From: Ruegeria sp. THAF57 | GTDB taxonomy: Bacteria; Pseudomonadota; Alphaproteobacteria; Rhodobacterales; Rhodobacteraceae | Direction of reading: 5' to 3' | Length of the DNA: 64,000 nt | NCBI RefSeq assembly: GCF_903914075.1 | Contig: NZ_CAIWNQ010000003.1 | Span: 372,001-436,000 of the forward strand | In this document: piece after piece, positions 1 to 8,133 of the stretch | Layout: the number at the start of each line of letters is the position of its first letter | Position numbering within the stretch: the stretch's first letter is position 1 | The notes under the pieces: model-generated | Databases searched by the model: none | Seen by the model: only the letters and a program-made list of their open reading frames with translations | Told to the model about the DNA's origin: nothing | Translations under genes and position numbers: made by a program

Positions 1-533
1 GTTCCAACGATCTGGGCAATGACGCCGCCGCGATGGATGTCACCGACCAGAACCACAGGAACCCCCGCAGCACAGGCGAAGCCCATGTTGGCAATATCGC
101 CCTTGCGCAGGTTGGTTTCCGCCGGGCTTCCAGCGCCTTCTATCAGCACCAGATCGGCATCGTCGCATAACCTGTCAAAGCTTTCCAAGGCAGCACTCAG
201 CAGCTTGGACTTGTCCTTGCGGTAATCTCCGGCTTTCATCGTCCCGGCGCGTTGGCCCTGTACGACAATCTGAGCGCCGGTATCCGTTTCAGGTTTCAGC
301 AGAATCGGGTTCATGTCAGTATGCGTCGGCCGTTTGGCAGCGCGGGCCTGTAATGCCTGCGCCCGTCCGATCTCACCGCCGTTCTCGGTGACGGCGGCAT
401 TGTTTGACATGTTTTGCGGCTTGAACGGTGCGACACGCAGGCCGCGCCGCGTATAGGCCCGGGCCAGCCCTGCCACCAGAACCGACTTGCCGACATTGCT
501 GCCGGTGCCCTGAATCATGATGGCGCGAACCAT
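1..533 (-). CDS. cobQ: Cobyric acid synthase CobQ, N-terminal part (cut by window edge)
   Basis: Glutamine-dependent amidase of the late cobalamin pathway, which amidates the side-chain carboxylates of adenosylcobyrinic acid a,c-diamide to give cobyric acid. Only the first 177 codons are in the window; the glutaminase half lies to the left. The N-terminus shows the P-loop-like GTGSNVGKS (about residues 9-17), then [17 protein letters not shown] sequence (seen as [15 protein letters not shown]), the [11 protein letters not shown] stretch, an EGAGSPAE block and a [11 protein letters not shown] block, all typical of the dethiobiotin synthetase-like domain of CobQ. The same fold occurs in CobB and BioD, but KPQNMSNN and the ILLKP segment favour CobQ. 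The ATG at 533 is the first start in a frame that is open to the edge. Confidence 0.95.
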   Translation of the reverse strand, partial: MVRAIMIQGTGSNVGKSVLVAGLARAYTRRGLRVAPFKPQNMSNNAAVTENGGEIGRAQALQARAAKRPTHTDMNPILLKPETDTGAQIVVQGQRAGTMKAGDYRKDKSKLLSAALESFDRLCDDADLVLIEGAGSPAETNLRKGDIANMGFACAAGVPVVLVGDIHRGGVIAQIVG

Positions 534-595
534 GCCGAGTCTCCTATAACCTGAAGGGCACATGACCCGATTTGATGGCTGAGGAAAAGCCCCGG

Positions 596-1165
596 ATGAA
601 CACACCTGCACATCTTTTGATCGGGGCTGCGGCTTTCGCAAATCCTCCGCGGGGGCGGATTTTGTGGGCTGCTTTGCTGGGCTCTGCGCTGCCGGATGTG
701 TCGCTTTACCTGATGGCTGGGGTGTCCCTGTTCATTTTGGGGATTCCTGAGCAGGTGGTTTTCGGTCAGCTTTACTATTCTTCGGAATGGCAGACCGTAT
801 TCGCCGTCGACAATTCATTTTTTGTTTGGGGATTGGCGCTATTTGCTGGGGTTTGGTTCCGTATCAGGCCGCTAATCGTTGGCGCGTCGGCTGGCTTGCT
901 GCATTTGTTACTGGACTTTCTATTGCATGCCGGGGACGGGCGGCCCCAGTTCTGGCCATTCAGCTCGTGGGTCTTTGACAGCCCAGTCAGTTATTGGGAC
1001 AGCGCGCACCACGCCTTTTGGGTGGCACCTGTGTCATTGACAGTGTGCGCGGTGTCTTATCTGTTACTGTGGCGGCGGGGCATGGCATGGTCGGCGAAGG
1101 TGTTTTTTGCCATGATGCTGTGCGCCGAGGTTTGGGTTGCGCGACAGTGGTTGCTGTTTTTCTGA
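596..1165 (+). CDS. Integral membrane protein, YdjM/DUF457-like
   Basis: A protein of 189 residues with about four to five membrane segments. It begins [14 protein letters not shown] and has LPD, a [11 protein letters not shown] stretch and SAHHAFW. This spacing of His and Asp residues around membrane helices resembles the YdjM/DUF457 'membrane-bound metal-dependent hydrolase' family, but no activity is established for that family in general, so the function is open. An in-frame ATG exists at 572. The start at 596 is preferred because GAGGA (581-585) sits at the right distance and the family motif begins there. It is divergent from cobQ with about 60 bp between start codons, and is followed by a strong hairpin terminator at 1186-1219. 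Confidence 0.75.
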   Translation: MNTPAHLLIGAAAFANPPRGRILWAALLGSALPDVSLYLMAGVSLFILGIPEQVVFGQLYYSSEWQTVFAVDNSFFVWGLALFAGVWFRIRPLIVGASAGLLHLLLDFLLHAGDGRPQFWPFSSWVFDSPVSYWDSAHHAFWVAPVSLTVCAVSYLLLWRRGMAWSAKVFFAMMLCAEVWVARQWLLFF

Positions 1166-1185
1166 CGCAACGCTTGGGGCAAACG

Positions 1186-1219
1186 AAAAGCGCGCTCCAG
1201 TGGCAGGAGCGCGCTTTTT
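1186..1219. terminator. Bidirectional intrinsic terminator
   Basis: A perfect 13-bp inverted repeat (1186-1198 against 1206-1218; arm AAAAGCGCGCTCC) with a 7-nt loop. T residues follow on the plus strand and the matching A residues precede the stem, so it should work in both directions. It lies between the converging genes ending at 1165 and 1240. Confidence 0.85.
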
Positions 1220-1239
1220 CATCCGACCAGAAGTTTGGA

Positions 1240-1560
1240 TCAGGCTGCTTCTGCCTGTTGTGCGGCGTTGCGACGCTCGCTCTCTTCACGCGACAGGGCG
1301 ACCGAGGTGCGTACACCACGACCAACGAACTCCATCAGTCCGCTGACAACGCGTTCGTTCGGGTCAATCCCTGCACAAGACAGGACCTCGCGACCATCGC
1401 GCGAGCGGGCCCACCGAGCGATTTGTTCGGGGCCATTGCCGTACTTTTTATCGTCGGCGATTGCGTCATCCAGTGCAGCCAACACAACGGCTGCGAAAAG
1501 TTTACGAGCACGGTTGCCTTGCTCATTGTTAAAGGCGGTGCCGTCAACGAAATCTCTCAT
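1240..1560 (-). CDS. Conserved small Rhodobacterales protein (possibly DUF6280)
   Basis: A soluble acidic protein of 106 residues beginning MRDFVDGTAFNNEQGNRARK, with a helical N-terminal half (KLFAAVVLAALDDAIADD) and a C-terminal tail rich in Glu, Arg and Ala. No signal peptide or membrane segment is seen. From memory it resembles small proteins annotated as DUF6280 in roseobacters; that assignment is unverified and no function is known to me. It is transcribed away from efp, with about 220 bp between the start codons, so the two may share a regulatory region. Its codon use matches its neighbours and the frame is clean, which supports a real gene. Confidence 0.75.
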   Translation of the reverse strand: MRDFVDGTAFNNEQGNRARKLFAAVVLAALDDAIADDKKYGNGPEQIARWARSRDGREVLSCAGIDPNERVVSGLMEFVGRGVRTSVALSREESERRNAAQQAEAA

Positions 1561-1778
1561 CTCGTCTTCCTTGTTGTTCTTGCTCTTGCATTTTCGGCGT
1601 GACGGTCCTTATGACCGATTAAGTGCGATTCGGATACACCTAATATGCATAGTTGCGTTGCGTCATTTGCATGGCTTGCTGCAGCTGCAGCACAAGGTCT
1701 CGTTGTCTTGCCAGGTGCAGCCACGCCAGATATAGGGAGCGCAACTTACGCATCAACCGTTTGTGAAGGATTTATGTA

Positions 1779-2342
1779 ATGCCCAAGATAAATGGGAACG
1801 AAATTCGCCCCGGCAATGTGCTTGAGCATAATGACGGTCTGTGGGCAGCCGTAAAAGTCGATCATGTAAAGCCCGGAAAAGGCGGTGCTTTTGCGCAAGT
1901 CGAATTGCGCAACCTGCGGAATGGGTCAAAATTGAACGAACGGTTCCGTTCGGCGGATAAAGTTGAACGTGTGCGGCTAGAGCAGAAGGACCAGCAGTTC
2001 CTGTACGAATCTGACGGCATGCTGGTGTTCATGGACTCTGAGACCTACGAACAGATCGAACTGCCTGCCGAGCTGCTGGGCGAGCGCCGCCCGTTTCTGC
2101 AGGACGGCATGACCATCGTGGTCGAGTTCTACGAATCCGAGGCGCTGAACGCCACTTTGCCCCAGAAAGTGACCTGCAAGATCGTCGAGACCGAACCTGT
2201 CGTCAAAGGTCAAACCGCTGCGAACTCGTTCAAACCGGCGATTCTGGACAATGGCGTTAAGGTCATGGTGCCGCCGTTCATCGGACAGGATGAGATGATC
2301 GTCGTGAACACCGAAACCATGGAATATTCCGAGCGCGCCTAA
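1779..2342 (+). CDS. efp: Translation elongation factor P
   Basis: EF-P enters the ribosomal E site and rescues ribosomes stalled at polyproline stretches. The 187-residue protein has the usual three beta-barrel domains. Domain I carries the loop VKPGKGGAF with a lysine at residue 34, the position that EpmA (with EpmB) beta-lysylates in Escherichia coli, so a modified form is plausible here, although the modification genes are not in the window. The C-terminal domain has the expected [20 protein letters not shown] segment. The length is normal for the family. The gene stands alone and is followed by a bidirectional terminator at 2371-2401. Confidence 0.97.
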   Translation: MPKINGNEIRPGNVLEHNDGLWAAVKVDHVKPGKGGAFAQVELRNLRNGSKLNERFRSADKVERVRLEQKDQQFLYESDGMLVFMDSETYEQIELPAELLGERRPFLQDGMTIVVEFYESEALNATLPQKVTCKIVETEPVVKGQTAANSFKPAILDNGVKVMVPPFIGQDEMIVVNTETMEYSERA

Positions 2343-2370
2343 ACGGTTGCCTTGATGAAAATGAAAAAAT

Positions 2371-2401
2371 ACCGCGACGGCAGGGGCCGCGCGGTCTTTT
2401 T
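2371..2401. terminator. Bidirectional terminator between efp and the ABC membrane gene
   Basis: The stem ACCGCG(A)CGGC pairs with GCCGCGCGGT with one bulged A and an AGGG loop. CTTTTT follows on the plus strand and ATTTTTTC follows on the minus strand. It therefore can end efp transcripts and also those of the converging gene whose stop codon is at 2400-2402. Confidence 0.8.
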
Positions 2402-3344
2402 AACTTAACCTTCTTGGGTTCCGATACTGTTCAGGATTGGGGCCGAACAATTCAAGCATCAACTCGTATTTGATGCGATTGGCACTGACTTGCCGGTAGA
2501 ACGCGATCAAAAAGGCGGTTGGCCCTTGAATGCGGGTTAAACCGCTGGTCGCGGCGACCACAGTACCCACATCCGTTTTGCCTTGTAAAACGAGATAACC
2601 GCCCAGCATCAAAACGCCGACGGTGCCCGCGCCGTTGATGACGCTGAGCAGGAACTTGGCGGACAGTTTCCACAAAAACATACGACGGCGTGTTTCGTAG
2701 ATGTCGTCGAACTGCGCTTCGATATCACGCGCGACAGCGTCGATATCTTCGACCGTCAGCTTGTCGGTCGCGCTGCGCAGGATGTGGACGCGCTCGGCCA
2801 CAAAGGTGTTTACTTTGCGCTGTGAGATCAGAACGATGACGATCTGCGGCACAATCATCGAAAATGCAATCAGGCCAAGTCCCGGCTGCGTCGATGAAAT
2901 ATACCCGATCACACTGATCAGAGTTCCCACTTGCACCACCGGATCCGAAAACGCCCCGCCCGCAAATTTGCCCAGCTCTTCGGCTTCGGCCGAGATTGCG
3001 GTGGTCATTGTTCCCTTGCGAACGGTCCCGCCCGTTTCGCCCAGATCCGATGAACGCAATAGCAGCCGTTGCCGGATCATGCGGATCATGTCTTCGCCCA
3101 ATGTGCCAGCCCGAAAGCCCAGCAACCATTTCAGAGCAAGACTCAGCAGGATAACGGACATCATGCCGCTTCCGAGATAGATCAGGTGATCCGTGTCGAC
3201 GTTATCCTCGGTCAGATGGTTGACGATGTCGCGCTGAAACTCCAGCGGCACCGCAGCCAGACCCGCGATGGCTATGGATAGAATAATAAGGATGATCTGA
3301 CGCCCTGCACTGGCACGCCAGATCGCTCTGTATAGTTTGAACAT
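2400..3344 (-). CDS. ABC exporter-type transmembrane domain protein without ATPase domain
   Basis: A protein of 314 residues that matches the six-helix membrane domain of type I ABC exporters: hydrophobic segments near residues 15-35, 55-75, 130-150, 155-175 and 230-260, and a coupling-helix-like region rich in Arg and Glu. The sequence ends at about the point where a fused nucleotide-binding domain would begin; no Walker A, Walker B or LSGGQ motif is present and no ATPase gene is adjacent. It may work with an ATPase encoded elsewhere or have another role. The ATG at 3344 is favoured over a GTG at 3371 because a GGAA element lies upstream of it. Its stop codon abuts the shared terminator. Confidence 0.7.
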   Translation of the reverse strand: MFKLYRAIWRASAGRQIILIILSIAIAGLAAVPLEFQRDIVNHLTEDNVDTDHLIYLGSGMMSVILLSLALKWLLGFRAGTLGEDMIRMIRQRLLLRSSDLGETGGTVRKGTMTTAISAEAEELGKFAGGAFSDPVVQVGTLISVIGYISSTQPGLGLIAFSMIVPQIVIVLISQRKVNTFVAERVHILRSATDKLTVEDIDAVARDIEAQFDDIYETRRRMFLWKLSAKFLLSVINGAGTVGVLMLGGYLVLQGKTDVGTVVAATSGLTRIQGPTAFLIAFYRQVSANRIKYELMLELFGPNPEQYRNPRRLS

Positions 3345-3449
3345 TTGTTTTTCCGGTTCTTGAACCTGCACACAGTGTGGCAGCGCCTTTGGGCGTGTTC
3401 AAACTATACCTCAAAAACCGTGGGTTACGCCGTGCTGGATTGGCAACAA

Positions 3450-4187
3450 TCAAATCTCAACGGTGATTGGGACTCCGTCGGCGGTCAAATCGCCCTTGGC
3501 GCGGTCCAGTCTAAGATAGGCGATGCCCCGACCGTCAGACTGGGTAAACAGCGTGCCTGCGGGTTTTCCATCGGACAGAATTTCCGCCCCGACCGGGGCC
3601 GCGCCGCCGACCCGGACGCTGCGCAGACCCTTGCGCAACTCGGTCTTGTGTTTCATCCGCGCGGTGACTTCCTGCCCGACATAGCAGCCCTTTTTGAAGT
3701 CGACACCGTTCAAGACCTCGAAACCGGATTCAAGGATATAGCTGTCAGTTGTCAGTTCGATTGCAGTCTCGGGAATGCAGTGACGCACGCGGATCGCGTC
3801 CCAATCGGTGCCATCGTCGCCCTCGGCGTTTTCCGAGTAGATGCGCCAACCCATTTCGGGATGACGGGGATCCGACAGCGCGCCATGGGGGGCAGGGCCC
3901 GTTCCGCGTTGAAGGTTCAGGCCGCTATCATCAATCGTGACATCGGCCCGCAGCTTGTACATGTTCAACCGCTTGACGAGACCGTCAGCCAGTTCCTCTG
4001 CCACGTCCAGAAGAACGGTCTCTCCGTCCCGCAGCAGAAAGAAATCTGCCAGATACTTGCCCTGAGGGGTCAGCAGCGCGGCGTAGACGATCCCGTGTTC
4101 TATCCCGGCGATGTCATTTGTCACCAGCCCTTGCAGGAAACTGTCAGTGTCCGCGCCGCCAAAGCGCAGGATGCGGCGATTGGGCAT
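3450..4187 (-). CDS. ygfZ: Folate-binding protein YgfZ (Fe-S cluster maintenance)
   Basis: A 245-residue member of the GcvT-like YgfZ/IBA57 family, which binds tetrahydrofolate and helps assemble or repair some iron-sulfur enzymes such as MiaB. The diagnostic motif is KGCYVGQE, seen at about residues 165-172 and containing the conserved cysteine. The N-terminal half has the FLQGLVTNDI and LTPQGKYLADFF segments typical of the family. The length is usual. It is divergent from the glycosyltransferase gene, with 71 bp between the two starts. It is distinct from the true aminomethyltransferase relative at 50.9-52.0 kb. Confidence 0.9.
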   Translation of the reverse strand: MPNRRILRFGGADTDSFLQGLVTNDIAGIEHGIVYAALLTPQGKYLADFFLLRDGETVLLDVAEELADGLVKRLNMYKLRADVTIDDSGLNLQRGTGPAPHGALSDPRHPEMGWRIYSENAEGDDGTDWDAIRVRHCIPETAIELTTDSYILESGFEVLNGVDFKKGCYVGQEVTARMKHKTELRKGLRSVRVGGAAPVGAEILSDGKPAGTLFTQSDGRGIAYLRLDRAKGDLTADGVPITVEI

Positions 4188-4258
4188 GTTACGTCCTCGT
4201 CTTTTCCTTGAGCCACGTGATATAGGAGTTCACGCCGACAAGACCAGAGGGTTTCATC

Positions 4259-4933
4259 ATGCCAGCGCCGATCAGCATCGTCATCCCAACGCTGAATGCG
4301 GCGGACAGCCTTCCTGAAACGCTGCAGGCTTTGATGGAGGGGCTGCATACCGGACTGATCCGGGAACTGATTGTTTCTGATGGTGGCTCTACCGATTCTA
4401 CGTTGGAAATTGCCGATGACGCCGGGGCCGAGATTGTGACCGGTGCTGCGTCACGCGGGGGACAACTGCAGCGCGGATGCGCATTGGCCAAGGCTGAATG
4501 GTTATTGGTTCTGCACGCGGATACCGTCTTGCAAGAGGGGTGGAGCAAGGCTGTGGGTGATCACTTGCGGACCGGCGGTCCGGCGGCCTTTCGTCTTGCT
4601 TTCCGCGCTGCGGGGTTTGCACCTGCCTGGGTTGCGGGTTGGGCCAATTTGCGCAGCCGTCTGTTTCGGTTGCCGTATGGCGATCAGGGACTTTTGATCA
4701 GGCGCAAGGCTTACATGGATGCGGGGGGGTACCCAGACCAGCCATTAATGGAAGATGTTGCGCTGGCGCGTCGGCTGCGGGGTATAACCCTGTTACCCGT
4801 TCGTGCCTTCACAAGTGCGGATCGGTATCAGAGGGTGGGGTGGGCCCGCCGGGGTGCGCGGAACTTGTGGACACTGACGCGGTATTTTCTGGGTGGTGAT
4901 CCTGAACGGCTGGCTCAGTCATACCGGCGCTGA
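4259..4933 (+). CDS. Family 2 glycosyltransferase (TIGR04283-like)
   Basis: A 224-residue GT-A glycosyltransferase. It opens with ISIVIPTLNAADSLPETL and has the nucleotide-sugar binding VSDGGSTDST (about residues 40-49), the metal-binding DxD-like HADT near residue 87, a GDQGLLIRR acceptor-side motif and the MEDVALARRL motif. This combination of short length and GDQG plus EDV motifs fits the TIGR04283 group, often labelled 'arsenosugar biosynthesis glycosyltransferase'. No arsenic genes are nearby, so the acceptor is unknown. Its last 125 bp overlap the 3' end of the converging membrane-protein gene, so both C-termini are encoded by the same DNA on opposite strands. Confidence 0.85.
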   Translation: MPAPISIVIPTLNAADSLPETLQALMEGLHTGLIRELIVSDGGSTDSTLEIADDAGAEIVTGAASRGGQLQRGCALAKAEWLLVLHADTVLQEGWSKAVGDHLRTGGPAAFRLAFRAAGFAPAWVAGWANLRSRLFRLPYGDQGLLIRRKAYMDAGGYPDQPLMEDVALARRLRGITLLPVRAFTSADRYQRVGWARRGARNLWTLTRYFLGGDPERLAQSYRR

Positions 4934-5696
4934 GGCTTGTGCGCAGTTCGACGATCGACTTACCCAGCCGGAACGGGGCCGCGAAACTAACCAGACAGAG
5001 GGCGACGATCTGCAGCACCAGAATATGTGCATTGGCTTGCAGGTATTCCCATTCGTCCTTTAGCTTCCCAACCTGCGCGATCAGATCGTCGTAACTCTGG
5101 GCAAGAATGACATAGTCCCCGGCGATTGCCGGAACTTTTCGGCGCATGTTGTCGATTGCAGCCTGCGTTTCTTCGTCGAGTGACGTGAAAACCAGAAACT
5201 GATCCAAGTCGAAGGATTCAACCTTTGAGGCCATTGCCCGCATGTCGTCCTGCTCGGCCTTTGCGCTTTGTCCGAACAGGAAATGCAGACCCTGAAGCGG
5301 CGCGACCTCGTTTGTGACGGCGATAAACAAAGGAAGCTCGGAATTACTGGCGGTGGACGCCGATAGGAACTCCACCTTGTCGCACAAAACCCCGATATCT
5401 TTGTCATAGGCGGGGTCACAAAAGCGCAGCCGGAACCGTGCGGCATCCCGGTCGAACGCAAGCGTTGCGGCATAAGCCACGTCAATCTGCCGGTCCAGCC
5501 GCGAACTGTCTGATGTGTATAACCCTGCAAGAACAGCAACCAAGGCACCGATTCCGCCCAGAACAACCCAAACGAGATCAGCCAGTTTCCACGCACGGTG
5601 GCCAGCAGGTTTTCGGAACAGAAACCCGGTTCCAACCGATCCAATCAGAAAGAACAGGATCAACAGGGGCAGTTGATTGTCGGCAATAAACGTCAT
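4809..5696 (-). CDS. Membrane protein of unknown function with cytosolic central region
   Basis: A protein of 295 residues with two N-terminal hydrophobic segments (about 10-27 and 40-62), a long soluble middle part (about 65-220) with paired Cys residues (RFCDPAYDKD and GVLCDKVEF), and a third hydrophobic segment near 225-245. The tail after about residue 250 is rich in Ser, Thr, Pro and His and looks disordered; it is encoded inside the 3' end of the converging glycosyltransferase gene. I do not recognise a family. The start at 5696 gives an immediate membrane segment but has only a weak ribosome binding site. The reading frame and codon use upstream of the overlap support a real gene. Confidence 0.65.
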   Translation of the reverse strand: MTFIADNQLPLLILFFLIGSVGTGFLFRKPAGHRAWKLADLVWVVLGGIGALVAVLAGLYTSDSSRLDRQIDVAYAATLAFDRDAARFRLRFCDPAYDKDIGVLCDKVEFLSASTASNSELPLFIAVTNEVAPLQGLHFLFGQSAKAEQDDMRAMASKVESFDLDQFLVFTSLDEETQAAIDNMRRKVPAIAGDYVILAQSYDDLIAQVGKLKDEWEYLQANAHILVLQIVALCLVSFAAPFRLGKSIVELRTSLSAGMTEPAVQDHHPENTASVSTSSAHPGGPTPPSDTDPHL

Positions 5697-5771
5697 GCAT
5701 ACAAAGTGACGACGCGTTCACGACGTGGCAACACTCTTCACGGGCTGTTGTTCTTTTTGTCGGATCAGAAA

Positions 5772-6641
5772 TCAAGAGCCGGAGCTTTGGCCAAACTTCC
5801 GAAATAGCTTGGTGCGGTCAAAGGCTTGCTCCAACTCGTCAGTGCGTTCCTTTACCGAATCCCAAAGCCGCTCCTGCACCTCGGCGATGGCACATTCCAT
5901 TAACGCAAGGATTGAAGCCATCGAGTCCCAGGCCGAAGGCACGGCGATCCGGGCCGCGAAAGTGTGCCGCGCCAGCCGGTGAATAGGCGAGCGCCACTGG
6001 TCGGTGAACAGCACAATCTCGGCCTCGCGTTCCTGACAAAGCTGCCCGATCAACATGGTCGCGTTCTCGTACCTGCGCACGTCCAGCGCAACCAGAACGT
6101 CATTCTTTCGAACATCCAGCAGGTCATGCGTCCAGGAGGCCGCGACGGGCAGCAACCGGACGTCGGGCCGGATCATTTGCAAGTGCAGATAGAGATACTG
6201 CGCCAGCGTGCCCGTGATGCGCCCGCCGGTGATGAAAATCCGCCGGTTCGGCTCCGATAACAGGTTGCAAAAGCTATCGAATTCACCGGGATCAACTTCG
6301 TCTATCGTGCGCTTCTGGTTGGCAAGGGATTGTTGGGAATAGCGATTCAGGATGTGTTCTTCGGGCAGGTCATTCTGCCAGACGTCGCGCTTGGCGACAG
6401 GCCCCGAGATCATCTCTTTCACCTCGCCACGCAGGGCGGCCTGAAACTGCGGATAGCCGTCAAACCCGGTTTTCTGCAGCATCCGCGCAACTGTCGTGGT
6501 CGAAACCGAGGCTGCGCTGGCCAGTTCGGTGATGCTGCCCAGCCCGGCCATGGGGTAATCATCCAGCAGAACACTGACGAGTTGCCGTTCAGAAGGGGTC
6601 ATCTTGTCCCGATGGGCCAGCAGCCTGTCCGTCACCCGCAC
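5772..6641 (-). CDS. MurR/RpiR-family transcriptional regulator
   Basis: A regulator with an N-terminal helix-turn-helix (ASAASVSTTTVARMLQKTGF, near residues 40-60) followed by a SIS sugar-isomerase-like domain (about 110-250; RRIFITGGRITGTLA). The SIS domain usually senses a phosphorylated sugar or related small molecule. The GTG at 6641 is preferred to the ATG at 6683, because AGGAGG lies eight bases before it and the result (289 residues) matches the family length. It is divergent from the amidohydrolase/TRAP operon, and three GGAAAATT-like repeats lie in the gap, so it most likely controls that operon. The inducer cannot be read from the sequence. Confidence 0.9.
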   Translation of the reverse strand: MRVTDRLLAHRDKMTPSERQLVSVLLDDYPMAGLGSITELASAASVSTTTVARMLQKTGFDGYPQFQAALRGEVKEMISGPVAKRDVWQNDLPEEHILNRYSQQSLANQKRTIDEVDPGEFDSFCNLLSEPNRRIFITGGRITGTLAQYLYLHLQMIRPDVRLLPVAASWTHDLLDVRKNDVLVALDVRRYENATMLIGQLCQEREAEIVLFTDQWRSPIHRLARHTFAARIAVPSAWDSMASILALMECAIAEVQERLWDSVKERTDELEQAFDRTKLFRKFGQSSGS

Positions 6642-6704
6642 TGAACGATCCTCCTGTATGCGACAGGGGCATAATGTGAACAATTTTTCATCAAGATCAA
6701 GCGT

Positions 6705-6762
6705 GGAAAATTTTGTACAGGAAAATTATTGACAGGTGTTTGCTGAGTGTGGAAATTTTTCC
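6705..6762. promoter_or_regulatory. Candidate operator repeats in the divergent RpiR/amidohydrolase promoter
   Basis: Three similar A/T-tract elements follow one another: GGAAAATTTT (6705-6714), GGAAAATTATT (6720-6730) and GGAAATTTTTCC (6751-6762), the last close to a dyad. TTGACA at 6729-6734 could be a -35 element for the rightward operon. Spacing of about 15 and 31 bp places elements near the same helix face only in part. The link to RpiR binding is an inference from position and repetition. Confidence 0.5.
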
Positions 6763-6775
6763 GCGACGATCACAC

Positions 6776-7552
6776 ATGGAATCGCAGGGCGGTAAATTGG
6801 ACTTCGGAACAGTCGTTCACACGGATTTGGCAGACGACGCGCCTTCGATGATGCTGGTCTGTGAGCACGCGTCCAATCGAATCCCTGTATCTCTTGGGGA
6901 TATGGGATTGGAACCAGATGCGTTGCTAAGCCATATCGCCTGGGATCCCGGCGCATTGGCCGTGGCTAAACTGATGGCTGCGCGCATGTCGGCCCCCTTG
7001 GTCTATGGTGGCGTTTCGCGTCTGGTTTACGACTGCAACCGCCCGCCCGAGGCCGCCGGGGCCATGCCGGTACGAAGTGAGAACTGGGACATTCCGGCCA
7101 ATGCAAGCCTGTCTTCGCAAGGGCGCAAGGCGCGTATCGAAGGGGTCTATGAGCCGTTTCGCAAATCCCTGTCGGATGTGTTGGACCAGTATCGGCGCTC
7201 GTTAGAGTTGATGGTCACGGTTCACAGCTTCACGCCCATATATCTTGGCAAAAAGCGTGAGGTGGAACTGGGTATCCTGCACGGTGAGGATGACCGTTTC
7301 GCGACCTCAATGATGGCCCAGCAGCCAGCCCAGAACCCATATGTCACCCGCTTGAACGAGCCTTATTCGGCCGCCGATGGTGTTGCGCATACTCTGGACG
7401 CGCAGGCCGCGCCGCGCGGGTTGATGAATGTGATGATCGAAATCCGCAACGACCTGATCGAAACGCCTGAGCAGCAGTCGGCTGTGGCTGACGCGCTGGT
7501 CCCGTGGATTGCGAGGGTCTTGTCGGGCATCAATAAGAAGGTGGCGATGTGA
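6776..7552 (+). CDS. N-formylglutamate amidohydrolase-like hydrolase
   Basis: A 258-residue member of the HutG-type N-formylglutamate amidohydrolase family (PF05013). Family features seen are LVCEHASNRIP (about residues 28-38), WDPGA (56-60), the SRLVYDCNRP block (81-90) and TVHSFTPIY, which carry the expected metal-binding His, Glu and Asp residues. HutG hydrolyses N-formylglutamate in histidine breakdown, but no other hut gene is present. Instead this gene leads a TRAP transporter operon followed by a glutamine synthetase-like ligase. A role in hydrolysing a gamma-glutamyl or other N-acylated amino acid is therefore more likely than histidine use. The ATG at 6776 is chosen over 6713 because homology begins soon after it. 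Its stop overlaps the start of the next gene. Confidence 0.85.
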   Translation: MESQGGKLDFGTVVHTDLADDAPSMMLVCEHASNRIPVSLGDMGLEPDALLSHIAWDPGALAVAKLMAARMSAPLVYGGVSRLVYDCNRPPEAAGAMPVRSENWDIPANASLSSQGRKARIEGVYEPFRKSLSDVLDQYRRSLELMVTVHSFTPIYLGKKREVELGILHGEDDRFATSMMAQQPAQNPYVTRLNEPYSAADGVAHTLDAQAAPRGLMNVMIEIRNDLIETPEQQSAVADALVPWIARVLSGINKKVAM

Positions 7553-8133
7553 TCCGGGTCATGGGTGTATATGTCCGCGTCGTCGATGCGATCAACTATA
7601 GGATCGGGCGGGTGATGATGTGGGGCCTGTTCGTGATGATGGGCATCCTGCTGTGGTCTTCGATCTCGAAGACCTTTTTCCTGCCGTCGCTGTGGACGCT
7701 GGAAATGGCGCAGTTCGCGATGGTGACCTATTACATCATGGGCGGGCCGTATTCGATCCAACTGGGGTCGAACGTGCGGATGGACCTGTTCTATCACAAC
7801 TGGAGCCACACGAAAAAAGCGTGGTTCGACGCCTTCACCGTGATGTTGCTGATCCTGTATCTAGGCGTGCTGTTTTATGGCGGGCTGGGATCAACCGCCT
7901 ATAGCCTTGGCTATTGGGGGGATTCGCCGATCTCGTACTTCACTGGCCTGCTGACCGGCAGTGAAGAGATCGGGCGCCTCGAACGATCCTCGACCGCGTG
8001 GCGACCATATATCTGGCCCGTCAAGGCGATTATGGTGTTCGGCTTCTTCCTGATGCTGCTGCAGGCGATATCGGAATTCTTCAAAGACATAGCCCGGATC
8101 AACGGGCAGGAAATCGGGGTTCGTCGGGCATGA
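7549..8133 (+). CDS. TRAP transporter small permease subunit (DctQ type)
   Basis: A 194-residue four-helix DctQ protein: membrane segments near residues 20-42, 60-80, 98-120 and 160-182. It pairs with the DctM subunit in tripartite ATP-independent periplasmic transporters, which take up carboxylates and related organic acids using the sodium gradient. The MRMDLFY-like segment (seen as NVRMDLFYHNW) after the second helix is typical. The GTG start at 7549 overlaps the amidohydrolase stop by four bases; an ATG at 7561 is an alternative. Its own stop overlaps the dctM start by four bases, so the three genes are translationally coupled. The extra loop around residues 125-155 is longer than in many DctQ proteins. 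Confidence 0.92.
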   Translation: MIRVMGVYVRVVDAINYRIGRVMMWGLFVMMGILLWSSISKTFFLPSLWTLEMAQFAMVTYYIMGGPYSIQLGSNVRMDLFYHNWSHTKKAWFDAFTVMLLILYLGVLFYGGLGSTAYSLGYWGDSPISYFTGLLTGSEEIGRLERSSTAWRPYIWPVKAIMVFGFFLMLLQAISEFFKDIARINGQEIGVRRA

